The notes: generated from the letters alone by a model not told the origin. A stretch of 51,940 nt of DNA from Aliiroseovarius sp. (GCF_030148435.1 NZ_JASBTN010000056.1:1-51940); one strand, 5' to 3'. Counted from the first letter of the stretch, positions 1 to 7,245 are shown. Made by a program: numbers and translations.

Positions 1-600
1 TACTGCGCCTGCCGCAAGCTGGGCCTGTCACTGGACATCCTGCCGCCCTCAACGCGTGATTTCACCGGCTACAAGCTGGTTTTGGCACCGGGTCTGATGC
101 ATGTGTCCGACGAATTGAAATCCGCTCTAACCAATTGTGATGGAAGGGTTGTTCTGGGGCCACGTGCCGCAGCGCGCACGGCTGAGATGCAGATGCCCGT
201 ACCTCTGGCGCCGTCCATTCCCGGGCTGGATGTAACCGTCTCGCGGGTGGAAAGCCTGCGCCCGGACATGCCGCTGGACGTGGAGGGCGGCGGGGCGGTG
301 CAGCTTTATCGCGAGGAACTGGAAGGCACCGCCGACGTCACCCTGCGCCTCGCGGACGGCGCGCCGCTTGTGATGCGGGCGGGGCGGGTGTCCTACCTGG
401 GCGGATGGCTGGACCAGGACGCCCTGTTGCGCCTGTTGCGCAAGACCTGCGCCGAGGTCGGGATCGCGACCCTGGACCTGCCCGATGGCCTGCGCCTGCG
501 CGATACCGGGACCGAACGTTTCTGGTTCAACCACACACCCGGGGACGTGGTGTTCGAAGGGCGCAAAATCCCCGCCGCCGGTGTGCTGCGCGAGGCGTGA
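1..600 (+). CDS. beta-galactosidase, GH42 family, C-terminal fragment
   Basis: The frame is open from base 1 and its 5' part lies outside the window. About 199 codons remain. The visible segment reads YCACRKLGLSLDILPP, then TGYKLVLAPGLMHV and QLYREELEGTADVTLRLADG. This is the pattern of the trimerisation (GATase-like) and C-terminal beta domains of glycoside hydrolase 42 enzymes, which hydrolyse beta-galactosides. The catalytic TIM barrel would be upstream and cannot be checked. The ending at GVLREA is a normal GH42 end, so the 3' end is intact. No neighbour in the window shares its function. The family call rests on the C-terminal third only. Confidence 0.75.
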   Translation, partial: YCACRKLGLSLDILPPSTRDFTGYKLVLAPGLMHVSDELKSALTNCDGRVVLGPRAAARTAEMQMPVPLAPSIPGLDVTVSRVESLRPDMPLDVEGGGAVQLYREELEGTADVTLRLADGAPLVMRAGRVSYLGGWLDQDALLRLLRKTCAEVGIATLDLPDGLRLRDTGTERFWFNHTPGDVVFEGRKIPAAGVLREA

Positions 601-691
601 TCCTTTGCTGCGCGGTTGGCTGTCCGCGCGCTGGATCAACTCTGCTCCCGTCCGGGGTCAGAGCCATGCCGTTCCTCCGCAATCCTCCCCC

Positions 692-762
692 TGTTGATAA
701 CTCGCGCACCCTGTGGAGCGCTGTCGAAATCCTGTGGAGTACTGTGGATTTCCTGTGGACAA
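692..762 (+). promoter_or_regulatory. phased array of DnaA-box-like 9-mers
   Basis: Six TGT-GA-type 9-mers (reverse complements of DnaA-box-like sequences) lie on one strand. They are TGTTGATAA (692), TGTGGAGCG (712), TGTCGAAAT (722), TGTGGAGTA (733), TGTGGATTT (743) and TGTGGACAA (754). The first step is 20 bp and the others are 10, 11, 10 and 11 bp, which is close to helical phasing. TGTGGACAA reads TTGTCCACA on the other strand and fits the TTNTNCACA DnaA consensus. TGTTGATAA differs by one base, and the others are weaker. The array ends about 155 bp before the ybjN start. Binding by DnaA is inferred. Confidence 0.45.
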
Positions 763-917
763 CTTGCGGTGTTAACAAAGTTTCCCTTTACAGCGAATCA
801 CCTTTGCCCCACCATATGTCGTAGGGGTTAGGCGCATAGAACGCCGCACCTAGTACAGGCACCAAGACCTTGGGATCTGCCCCCCGAGCGGCTTGGAAAA
901 GCAGAAAGGACCGCCAC

Positions 918-1421
918 ATGTCCGCAGCCGAGCAGTATATCGAAAGCGATGACCTTCACCCGATCGACATCGTCGAACACATCGCCGAGCATCACGCCTG
1001 GGAATTCGACCGCGTCGCGGACGACCAGATCGCCATGGCCGTCGAGGGCCAGTGGCGCACCTATTCCATCACCCTCGCCTGGTCGCCCTATGACGAGACC
1101 CTGCGGCTGATCTGCACCTTCGAAATGGAGCCGCCGGAAGAGAAGCTCCCGAAGTTGTACGAGGCGTTGAACGCGACCAACGACAAGATCTGGGCGGGCG
1201 CCTTCACCTATTGGCACGAGCAGCGTCTGATGGTCTATCGCTATGGGCTGGTCCTGACCGGCGGGCAGTTCGCAGGGCCCGAGCAGATCGACAGGCTGAT
1301 CAGCTCGGCGGTGGGGGCGTCCGAACGCTTCTACCCGGCCTTCCAGCTGGTCTGCTGGGCCGACCGAGAGGTCGAGGACGCCCTGCAGGTGGCCATCGAC
1401 GAGGCCTACGGCCGGGCCTGA
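918..1421 (+). CDS. YbjN domain-containing protein
   Basis: A 167-aa soluble protein of the YbjN (DUF1790/YbjN-like) family, common in Alphaproteobacteria just upstream of proC. No enzymatic role is established; members have the fold of type III secretion chaperones and E. coli YbjN affects motility and stress phenotypes. The sequence starts MSAAEQYIESDDLHPIDIVE and carries the family's alternating beta/alpha pattern, with FTYWHEQRLMVYRYGLVLTG in the second half. ATG 918 was chosen over an in-frame upstream codon because AGAAAGGA lies at 903-910. It is followed by a hairpin terminator and then proC. A phased DnaA-box-like array lies in its upstream region. Confidence 0.8.
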   Translation: MSAAEQYIESDDLHPIDIVEHIAEHHAWEFDRVADDQIAMAVEGQWRTYSITLAWSPYDETLRLICTFEMEPPEEKLPKLYEALNATNDKIWAGAFTYWHEQRLMVYRYGLVLTGGQFAGPEQIDRLISSAVGASERFYPAFQLVCWADREVEDALQVAIDEAYGRA

Positions 1422-1471
1422 CCGGTTCCGATACATCCGGCCGTACAAGACGGCCATCACTCCCTGACTGG

Positions 1472-1495
1472 CCCTGCCTCGCGGCAGGGTCCTTG
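1472..1495 (+). terminator. hairpin terminator after ybjN
   Basis: CCCTGCC (1472-1478) pairs perfectly with GGCAGGG (1483-1489) around a TCGC tetraloop and is followed by TCCTTGTTG. The T tract is imperfect, so read-through into proC is possible. Confidence 0.5.
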
Positions 1496-1577
1496 TTGTC
1501 CGCCCCTGTCCGATTAGCCCATTGCCCCCCTGCCGCCCCGCGATTAACGTCGCGCCAAGGACGACAGGGAGGGTTCC

Positions 1578-2393
1578 ATGGACATGGAAGATCTGAAGGC
1601 GCGCGGGCTGGTGCTTCTGGGCTGTGGCAAGATGGGTTCGGCGATGCTGGAAGGCTGGTTGGGGCAGGGGCTTGCGGCCAGTTCGGTCTGGGTGCTGGAT
1701 CCATACCCGTCCGAATGGTTGCAAGGCCTCGACGGGCTGAACCTGAACGTCGACCTGCCCACAGAACCGGCCATCGTGCTGATCGCGGTGAAACCGCAGA
1801 TGATGGGCGACGCGCTGCCGGTGCTGGCCGCGCTGGGCAATGGGTCCACCCTGTTCGTCTCCATCGCTGCAGGGACACCGGTTTCCGCCTTCGAAAAGAT
1901 GCTGGGCGATCAGACCCCAATCATCCGCGCCATGCCCAACACGCCCGCCGCCGTTGCGCGCGGGATCACCGCGATCACCGGCAACGGGCAGGCGACAGCG
2001 GCGCACCTGGACCTGGCCGAGGCGCTTCTGTCCGCCGTGGGGCAGGTGGTCCGGCTTGATGGTGAACACCAGATGGATGCCGTCACTGCCGTGTCGGGCT
2101 CGGGCCCGGCCTATGTGTTCCACCTGATCGAGACCCTGGCGGCGGCCGGCGAGGCCGAGGGCCTGCCCCGGGCGCTTGCCGTGCAACTGGCCCGCGCCAC
2201 CGTGGCCGGGGCCGGGCACCTGGCCGAGAATGCCGGAGAGGACGCGGGCCAGCTGCGTGTCAATGTAACCTCGCCCGGCGGCACCACCGCCGCCGCGCTC
2301 GAAGTGCTGATGGATCAGGAAACCGGCTTCCCGCCGCTCCTGCGGCGCGCAGTGAAAGCCGCCGCCGACCGCTCGAAGGAGCTTGCGAAATGA
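1578..2393 (+). CDS. proC: pyrroline-5-carboxylate reductase
   Basis: A 271-aa enzyme that reduces 1-pyrroline-5-carboxylate to proline with NAD(P)H, the last step of proline synthesis in the cytoplasm. The N-terminal Rossmann motif GCGKMG is at residues 15-20. The P5CR signature appears as VTAVSGSGPAYVF around residue 170, followed by the C-terminal dimerisation helices with VTSPGGTT. Length is typical for the family. The first ATG (1578) has GGGAGGG about 8 nt upstream; a second ATG two codons on is possible. Its stop overlaps the next ATG by 4 nt, so it is co-transcribed with the tRNA-binding protein gene. Confidence 0.95.
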   Translation: MDMEDLKARGLVLLGCGKMGSAMLEGWLGQGLAASSVWVLDPYPSEWLQGLDGLNLNVDLPTEPAIVLIAVKPQMMGDALPVLAALGNGSTLFVSIAAGTPVSAFEKMLGDQTPIIRAMPNTPAAVARGITAITGNGQATAAHLDLAEALLSAVGQVVRLDGEHQMDAVTAVSGSGPAYVFHLIETLAAAGEAEGLPRALAVQLARATVAGAGHLAENAGEDAGQLRVNVTSPGGTTAAALEVLMDQETGFPPLLRRAVKAAADRSKELAK

Positions 2394-2728
2394 GCGAGAT
2401 CAGTTTCGATGACTTCCTGAAGGTCGATATCCGCAAGGGCACCGTGACCCGCGCCGAACCCTTCCCCGAGGCCCGCAAGCCGGCGATCAAGCTCTGGGTC
2501 GATTTTGGACCGGAGATCGGCGAGAAGAAAAGCTCGGCCCAGATCACCGCGCATTACGACCCGCAAGAGCTGGTCGGGAAATCGGTACTGGGCGTGGTGA
2601 ACTTTCCGCCGCGCCAGATCGGTCCGATGCGGTCCGAGGTGCTGATCCTGGGTCTGCACGACCTAGAGGACAATGTTGTGCTGATCTGCCCGGACAAGGA
2701 CGCGCCCGACGGCGCGCGCATGTGCTGA
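2390..2728 (+). CDS. CsaA-like tRNA-binding protein
   Basis: A 112-aa stand-alone tRNA-binding (OB-fold, EMAP-II-like) protein of the CsaA family. In Bacillus subtilis CsaA acts as a secretion-related chaperone; the stand-alone domain resembles the tRNA-binding module of MetRS and PheRS. The diagnostic segment is FLKVDIRKGTVTRAEPFPEA, followed by KLWVDFGPEIGEKKSSAQIT and VLGVVNFPPRQIGPMRSEVL, which are family hallmarks. It overlaps proC by 4 nt and its stop overlaps the next start (TGATG), so the three genes form one unit. Whether it acts on tRNA or on proteins cannot be told from the sequence. Confidence 0.88.
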   Translation: MSEISFDDFLKVDIRKGTVTRAEPFPEARKPAIKLWVDFGPEIGEKKSSAQITAHYDPQELVGKSVLGVVNFPPRQIGPMRSEVLILGLHDLEDNVVLICPDKDAPDGARMC

Positions 2729-3678
2729 TGCGGCTGTTCATTTCCCGCCCGCTGCCCGAGGCCGTGCTCGCCCGGGCCCGTGCGTCTTTCGACGTGACCC
2801 TGCGCGAAGCAACCACGCCACTGGGCCGTGACGAGATGCTCGCCGCCCTGCGCGATTATGACGCCGTGCTGCCGACCCTGCGCGACAATTTCAGCGCCGA
2901 GATCTTTGCCGAGGCGGGCGACATGCGCGCCGGGGTGCTGGCAAACTTCGGTGTCGGCTACAATCACATCGACGTGGCCGCGGCAAAGGCCCACGGCATT
3001 GCCGTGTCGAATACCCCCGGCGCCGTGACCGACGCCACGGCGGATACCGCGATGACGCTGATCCTGATGACCGCGCGGCGGGCCGGCGAAGGCGAACGGC
3101 TGGTGCGCGCCGGCAAGTGGGAGGGCTGGCACCCGACACAGATGCTCGGCCTGCATGTCACCGGCAAGACCCTGGGTGTGATTGGCATGGGGCGGATCGG
3201 CCAGGCCATCGCCCATCGCTGCCACTACGGTTTCGGCATGGAGGTGGTGTTCTGCAACCGGTCGCCGAAAGACCTGGACCTGCCCGCGCGCCAACTGGGA
3301 TCGATCGAGGAGCTTTGCGCGGTGGCCGACATCGTCGTGGTGGCCACTCCGGGCGGGGTGGAAACAACACACCTGATCGGGGCGGAGGCCTTCCGGGCCA
3401 TGCAGAGACACGCGCTCTTCATCAATATCGCCCGTGGCGAAGTGGTCGACGAAGCCGCGCTGATCGCCGCGCTTGGGGCGGGTGAACTAGCCGGTGCCGG
3501 GCTTGACGTCTACGAGTTCGAACCGCAGGTGCCGGAGGCGCTTCTGGCGATGGAGAATGTGGTCCTGCTGCCGCATCTCGGAACCGCCACGCTTCAGGCG
3601 CGCACGGAGATGGGCATGCTGGCGGTCGAGAACCTGGAAACCTTTGCCCGAGACGGCCGTCTGGTGACGCCGGTGTGA
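2728..3678 (+). CDS. D-2-hydroxyacid dehydrogenase (glyoxylate/hydroxypyruvate reductase type)
   Basis: A 316-aa NAD(P)-dependent D-isomer-specific 2-hydroxyacid dehydrogenase. The substrate is probably glyoxylate, hydroxypyruvate or a related 2-oxoacid. The catalytic domain is split around the nucleotide-binding domain. Visible motifs are LGVIGMGRIGQAIA (GxGxxG), NIARGEVVDE with the substrate-binding Arg, the Glu in EFEPQVPE, and the catalytic His in LLPHLGTAT. ATG 2728 overlaps the previous stop by one base; a GTG two codons earlier is the alternative. It is the last gene of the proC unit, and a head-to-head pair of intergenic repeats follows. Exact substrate specificity is not readable. 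Confidence 0.88.
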   Translation: MRLFISRPLPEAVLARARASFDVTLREATTPLGRDEMLAALRDYDAVLPTLRDNFSAEIFAEAGDMRAGVLANFGVGYNHIDVAAAKAHGIAVSNTPGAVTDATADTAMTLILMTARRAGEGERLVRAGKWEGWHPTQMLGLHVTGKTLGVIGMGRIGQAIAHRCHYGFGMEVVFCNRSPKDLDLPARQLGSIEELCAVADIVVVATPGGVETTHLIGAEAFRAMQRHALFINIARGEVVDEAALIAALGAGELAGAGLDVYEFEPQVPEALLAMENVVLLPHLGTATLQARTEMGMLAVENLETFARDGRLVTPV

Positions 3679-3746
3679 CCCAATGGTGCGCCTGCGGCGC
3701 GCCTGATGTCTCGTCGTCGGCCTGGCGGCCTCCTCTTCGGTGATAG

Positions 3747-3870
3747 GGGGCGCTGCCCCCACGGCGCTTGCGCGCCTCCCCCGGGATATTTCGGGAAAGA
3801 TGAATGGCCACACTCTTTTCATCTTTCCGGAAATATCCCCGCCGGAGGCCATCCGAGGGGGCGGCGCAGC
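3747..3870. repeat. head-to-head pair of Rhodobacteraceae-type intergenic palindromic repeats
   Basis: Between convergent genes, a 21-bp arm (3784-3804, GGATATTTCGGGAAAGATGA...) is matched by its inverted copy at 3818-3838 with one mismatch, separated by 13 nt. Each arm is flanked outward by a GC-rich palindromic block, for example GGGGGCGCTGCCCCC at 3747-3761, and GC-rich sequence on the right. The same core (ATCTTTCC-GAAATATCC type) recurs at 10480-10500 and in degenerate form at 23418-23437. It could act as a bidirectional terminator. Confidence 0.7.
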
Positions 3871-3902
3871 CGACACCGAGAGAACAAGTGCGCCGAAGGC
3901 GC

Positions 3903-4493
3903 TCAATTTGCGGGCAGGTCTCCCACCGCTTCGCGCCAATGTCTGCGGCAGAGCGATACATAGCTCTCGTTGCCTCCGATCTGCACCTGCGCGCCATCCA
4001 CCAGCACGCGGCCCTGGTCATCCTGGCGCGCCACCATCGTCGCCTTCTTCCCGCAATGGCAGATCGTGCGCGCCTCGCGCATCTCGTCGGCCAGCGCCAG
4101 GAGCGTGGCGGAACCCGGAAACAGCTTGCCCTGGAAATCCACCCTGAGCCCGTAGCACATGACCGGCACGCTCAGGTCATCCACCGCCCGGGCCAGTTGC
4201 CAGACCTGGTCGGGTGTCAGGAACTGCGCCTCGTCGATGAAGACACAGGCCAACGGCCCTTCGGCAAGGCGCGCTTCCAGCCGCGCGAAAAGGTCATCCC
4301 CCGCCCGGAACGTATCGGCCTCCGCGCCGATGCCGATGCGACTGCCGATCCGGCCTTTGCCGACGCGATCGTCCAGCTTGGCAGTGATCAGGTAGGTATC
4401 CATGCCGCGTTCGCGGTAATTGTAGGACGCCTGCAGGAGCAGGGTCGATTTCCCCGCGTTCATGGTCGAGTAGTGAAAGTAGAGCTTGGCCAT
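3903..4493 (-). CDS. tdk: thymidine kinase
   Basis: A 196-aa type II thymidine kinase that phosphorylates thymidine to dTMP with ATP in the salvage pathway. The P-loop is STMNAGKST at residues 9-17. The catalytic Glu is in FIDEAQFL (DEAQ 87-90). The lasso/zinc region has Cys145, Cys147, Cys182 and His185 (TICHCGKK and SLCRRHW). Length matches the E. coli enzyme. It is a single gene, convergent with the hydroxyacid dehydrogenase gene across the repeat pair. Confidence 0.96.
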   Translation of the reverse strand: MAKLYFHYSTMNAGKSTLLLQASYNYRERGMDTYLITAKLDDRVGKGRIGSRIGIGAEADTFRAGDDLFARLEARLAEGPLACVFIDEAQFLTPDQVWQLARAVDDLSVPVMCYGLRVDFQGKLFPGSATLLALADEMREARTICHCGKKATMVARQDDQGRVLVDGAQVQIGGNESYVSLCRRHWREAVGDLPAN

Positions 4494-4852
4494 GGCCCTC
4501 AGTTAGCGCGGGCGCGCGATCGGGGCAACGGGCAAACCGGTCGCAGGTTCGTGGAACGTTGCGGCGGTTGCGGTCCGGCAGGATTTCCTGCGCCGATGCA
4601 ACGGGATGGTGGGGGGAGGGGAGCGGCTGAAAGCAATTCGAGGCCGTGGGCGCCAGGCGCCCTGGGGATGGAACTGACCTCACACCGTTTACGCGGCGAT
4701 CCACCTGCACATGTCGGTTGCCCGGACATGCCCCGCAGCCAAAACGCACTGCGGGCCCCCACCACAACCGACGCAGCGGCGTCGGTCATTCGTGACATTT
4801 TTCCCGGTGGCCCGGGACACTTGCATAAAGCCATTCCCTTGCAAGGAGATTA
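4494..4852 (+). other. palindrome-rich leader region upstream of an HTH-like gene
   Basis: No gene is supported in this 359-nt stretch. It contains several short inverted repeats: a perfect 7-bp palindrome GGGCGCC-A-GGCGCCC (4648-4662), CATGTC/GACATG arms (4710-4730), a perfect 8-bp stem ACCGACGC/GCGTCGGT with an AGCG loop (4767-4786) followed by a T run at 4798-4802, and TCCCGG/CCGGGA (4802-4817). They could be operators, attenuator stems or both. The Shine-Dalgarno of the next gene, AAGGAG, is at 4843-4848. Confidence 0.45.
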
Positions 4853-5383
4853 ATGGGAAAAGGGGTGTGGAATTCCCCTCAAGGCGATTTGAGGGGGCTT
4901 GTGGGGACAATGGGGACAGTAATGACAAGTGTCGGGAGTTACCTGAAGAAACATACGGAAGCGTTGGTCAAGGATGTCGGGCTTGAGGCCGCCTGCACGC
5001 TGACGGGCAAGTCCAAGGCCACCCTGGGCCGGTATTATTCGGAAGCCGAGGAACATGGCGATCGCTTCATGCCGGTCAATGCGGTGGCGGCGCTGGAAGA
5101 GGTCGCGCGCTATCCGCATGTGACCTCGGCCCTGGCCGAGCTGCGCGGCATCACGATCTCCTATGACAGCGAAAAGCGAAATGCGCCCGAGGGCGGGGTG
5201 AACGCCGACGTGATCGCGCTTTCGCAGCGGTTCGCGATGCTGATGGGCGAATACCAGCAGTCGATCGAGGACGGGGTGATCACAATCAACGAGGCCAAGC
5301 GCCTGCTGCGTGAAACCCTGGCGTTGCAGCATGTGTTGCTGGACATGAAGCTGCATCTGGAAGAAGAGGCCAACGGAACCTGA
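4853..5383 (+). CDS. putative HTH DNA-binding protein, conserved hypothetical
   Basis: A 176-aa protein I do not recognise as a named family. The segment EAACTLTGKSKATLGRYYSEA looks like a helix-turn-helix. The rest is helical (DVIALSQRFAMLMGEYQQSI, TINEAKRLLRETLALQHVLL), so a small regulator is likely. ATG 4853 has an excellent AAGGAG four bases upstream. However, in-frame ATGs at 4910 and 4922 begin just before the conserved-looking SVGSYLKKHTEALVKDVGLE, and the first 19 residues look unstructured. An 8-bp hairpin (4875-4896) lies between these starts. The true start is uncertain. It stands alone on the + strand, convergent with the dgkA operon. Confidence 0.65.
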   Translation: MGKGVWNSPQGDLRGLVGTMGTVMTSVGSYLKKHTEALVKDVGLEAACTLTGKSKATLGRYYSEAEEHGDRFMPVNAVAALEEVARYPHVTSALAELRGITISYDSEKRNAPEGGVNADVIALSQRFAMLMGEYQQSIEDGVITINEAKRLLRETLALQHVLLDMKLHLEEEANGT

Positions 5384-5425
5384 CGGGACCGGCCGGCCCG
5401 GAAAACCTGAGAGGCGCCGGGGCCT

Positions 5426-5794
5426 CTACCCGATCAGGATCGCCACCCAAGCCACGCCCGCCGCGATCGCGGTGATCGCCACCGCGCCCGAGGCCAGGTC
5501 CTTGGCCCGCCGGGCCAGATCGTGTTCTTCGGTCGAGATATAATCTACCGTGCGTTCCACCGCCGTGTTCATCAGCTCGGCCGCCAGGATCAGGATACCA
5601 AGCGCCAGGATCAGGGCGCGTTCCCCGCCGGTCAGGTCCAGCACCATTGCCAGCGCGGCCGACGCGATGTTGGCCCAGACCCACTGCATCAGCGACTTCT
5701 CGTTGCGCCAGCAGTCCAGCCAGCCGCGCCAGGACCAGATCGCGCGCCATTTGAACCGGGTCCACTCGCGGTGGAAGGTGTCACGCAGCCCCAT
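5426..5794 (-). CDS. dgkA: diacylglycerol kinase
   Basis: A 122-aa integral membrane kinase that recycles diacylglycerol to phosphatidate. Three hydrophobic segments are visible (about 35-53, 58-76 and 100-120), preceded by an amphipathic WTRFKWRAIWSWRGWLDCWR. The family motif AELMNTAVERTVD (residues 72-84) contains the active-site Glu and Asn. Start ATG 5794 was chosen because GGAGGGG lies just upstream and the length then matches E. coli DgkA. It overlaps the end of the IMPACT-family gene by 14 nt and is the last gene of a three-gene operon. Confidence 0.93.
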   Translation of the reverse strand: MGLRDTFHREWTRFKWRAIWSWRGWLDCWRNEKSLMQWVWANIASAALAMVLDLTGGERALILALGILILAAELMNTAVERTVDYISTEEHDLARRAKDLASGAVAITAIAAGVAWVAILIG

Positions 5795-6152
5795 CCAGCC
5801 CCTCCGCATTCGCCATGTAGTGATCCACCGCGTCCTGTACGCGCCGAAACCGGTCCCCGCCCAGCTTGGTGCCGCCGAACCATCGGCTGACGACGACCAC
5901 ATGGCCGGTCAGCCCTTCGCGTTCCAGCATGCGCAGGATCACCATACCCGCGCCGGCCTCGCCATCATCGCCCTTCGCGGGTCCGTCATCGGGCAGGATC
6001 GCGGCCCAGGTGTTGTGGGTCGCCTTGGCATAGCGCTTGTCGCGGCAGAGCTGTTTCAGGAAGGTCTTGATCTCGGCGCGCGAAGAGACCGGCCCGCCGG
6101 ACACCGCGTATTTCGACCCGCGGTCGGTCAGGAAGTTTTCGAACTGCTGCAT
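5781..6152 (-). CDS. IMPACT/YigZ-family protein (UPF0029)
   Basis: A 123-aa protein consisting of the N-terminal UPF0029 domain shared by bacterial YigZ and eukaryotic IMPACT. The hallmark VVVVSRWFGGTKLGGDRF is at residues 85-102. It is shorter than E. coli YigZ (about 200 aa) and lacks the C-terminal DUF1949 domain, a short form also seen in other Proteobacteria. Function is unclear; IMPACT modulates Gcn1-Gcn2 in eukaryotes. GGAGGG precedes ATG 6152. It is the second gene of the DUF6455-IMPACT-dgkA operon, 21 nt downstream of DUF6455. Confidence 0.88.
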   Translation of the reverse strand: MQQFENFLTDRGSKYAVSGGPVSSRAEIKTFLKQLCRDKRYAKATHNTWAAILPDDGPAKGDDGEAGAGMVILRMLEREGLTGHVVVVSRWFGGTKLGGDRFRRVQDAVDHYMANAEGLDGAA

Positions 6153-6173
6153 TGGCCCTCCGGTTCGGAGGAC

Positions 6174-6434
6174 TTATCCATATTCGCGCAGGTTTTCCAA
6201 GAGCGCCTTGTTGCGGCAGATGCCCGGCGCATGGGTGGCGCCATTCGCGCGGCCTTCCATCCACAGCTCGCACCCCTCGGGGTCGGGGCAGTCCATGCAG
6301 CGTGTCACCGCGCCTTCGACCTGCTGATAGGTGATCTGCGCCCTCTCCACCTCGCGACGCAGGTCCAGGCCAAGGGTTTCGGCCATGCGGTCGACAAGAT
6401 TGGCGTGATGGTCGTATCCGAAATTCATTGGCAT
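6174..6434 (-). CDS. DUF6455 family small Cys-containing protein
   Basis: An 86-aa protein of a small family frequent in Rhodobacteraceae. Four conserved-looking cysteines (46, 49, 55 and 73) are arranged CxxC-x5-CxxW and then PGICRN, suggesting binding of zinc or an iron-sulfur cluster. No function is known. ATG 6434 was chosen because GAGGGGAC lies 8-12 nt upstream; an ATG two codons later is an alternative. A perfect FnrL-type box sits 55 nt upstream of the start, so oxygen control of the operon it heads (with the IMPACT gene and dgkA) is plausible. Confidence 0.78.
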   Translation of the reverse strand: MPMNFGYDHHANLVDRMAETLGLDLRREVERAQITYQQVEGAVTRCMDCPDPEGCELWMEGRANGATHAPGICRNKALLENLREYG

Positions 6435-6488
6435 GGCGGCTGTCCCCTCTGGCTTTCCCAAGAAAACGGCGAATCGAGCGGGTTTGCC

Positions 6489-6502
6489 TTGATCCCGATC
6501 AA
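6489..6502 (-). promoter_or_regulatory. FnrL/Anr-type box
   Basis: TTGATCCCGATCAA is a perfect match to the TTGAT-N4-ATCAA consensus of FNR-family regulators, and TTGATC-GATCAA is the form favoured by rhodobacterial FnrL. It lies between the M48 gene and DUF6455, both on the minus strand, and is centred about 61 nt upstream of the DUF6455 ATG. That position suits activation of a promoter starting near 6454. Confidence 0.7.
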
Positions 6503-6528
6503 GTTGCGGCCCGGTTGGCGGTGCCTCG

Positions 6529-7245
6529 CTACATGCCCGCCACCGTGCGCCGCACGGTCTGAAGGCGCTGTGCATTGGGCGGATGGGTGCCAAGGTATCT
6601 GTGCCCCGGATCGCGCATCCGGCGGAAATACTGCGCGCCCGTCAAGGCATCATAGCCGGAGATTTCCGTGATCACCGCGCCCAGGGCATCCGCCTCCAGC
6701 TCGAACTCCTTCGAGAACCCGCTGATCGCGATCATCCCACCCAGGGTGGCCGCCTGACGCCGTTGCTCCTCGCTTGCCCCGGCCACGGTTGCGGCCACTT
6801 CGCCGGCCAGCCAACCGATGCGCATGGCCTCGACCTTGACCGGCAGGTGGCCGCGGATGTGATGGGCCGCCTCGTGGGCCAGGATAAAGGCGATCTCGTG
6901 GTCGTTGCGCAATTCGGCCAGCAGCTTTCGGGTAAAGGAGATGGTCGGCTGGCCGCGCCGGTTCTCGCCCTGAAAGGCGTTCGAGGGTGCGTCGGGATGG
7001 GTTTCGACCGAGATCCGGTAGTCGCACTTGCTGCGCGGGGCGCGGGCGCGGCATTCGCGTTCGATCACCGGCTCCATGCGTGCGACAATGTCGGCGTACC
7101 GGGCGATGCCCCGGTCATTCGGGAACAGGCGCATGGCCACGTCCGGGCTGAACCGGGTTTCTGTCGGCGCCAGCTGGCCGCCGGGGTCTTCGGGGGTACA
7201 GGCGGCCAGGATCAGGCCGAACAGGATGACAGCAAAGCGGTGCAT
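6529..7245 (-). CDS. M48 family metalloprotease, lipoprotein
   Basis: A 238-aa zinc metalloprotease predicted to be a periplasm-facing lipoprotein: the signal peptide MHRFAVILFGLILAAC ends in a lipobox with Cys16. The catalytic motif HEAAH is at 124-128 (ILAHEAAHHIRGH) and the third zinc ligand is in ELEAD (182-186). The end GHRYLGTHPPNAQRLQTV is typical of the M48 branch that includes BepA/LoiP-like quality-control proteases. ATG 7245 was preferred over an upstream in-frame codon because it starts the signal peptide and follows GGAGGC. It is transcribed alone. Its substrate is unknown. Confidence 0.9.
   Translation of the reverse strand: MHRFAVILFGLILAACTPEDPGGQLAPTETRFSPDVAMRLFPNDRGIARYADIVARMEPVIERECRARAPRSKCDYRISVETHPDAPSNAFQGENRRGQPTISFTRKLLAELRNDHEIAFILAHEAAHHIRGHLPVKVEAMRIGWLAGEVAATVAGASEEQRRQAATLGGMIAISGFSKEFELEADALGAVITEISGYDALTGAQYFRRMRDPGHRYLGTHPPNAQRLQTVRRTVAGM

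Noticed and set aside
692-762. Chromosomal replication origin
   Set aside because: The DnaA-box-like array is suggestive, but no AT-rich unwinding region, dnaA, dnaN, hemE or parAB gene is near. GC skew cannot be measured from this window.
828-2219. Long minus-strand open frame opposite ybjN and proC
   Set aside because: Antisense shadow of two clear genes; it has no recognisable domain or ribosome site.
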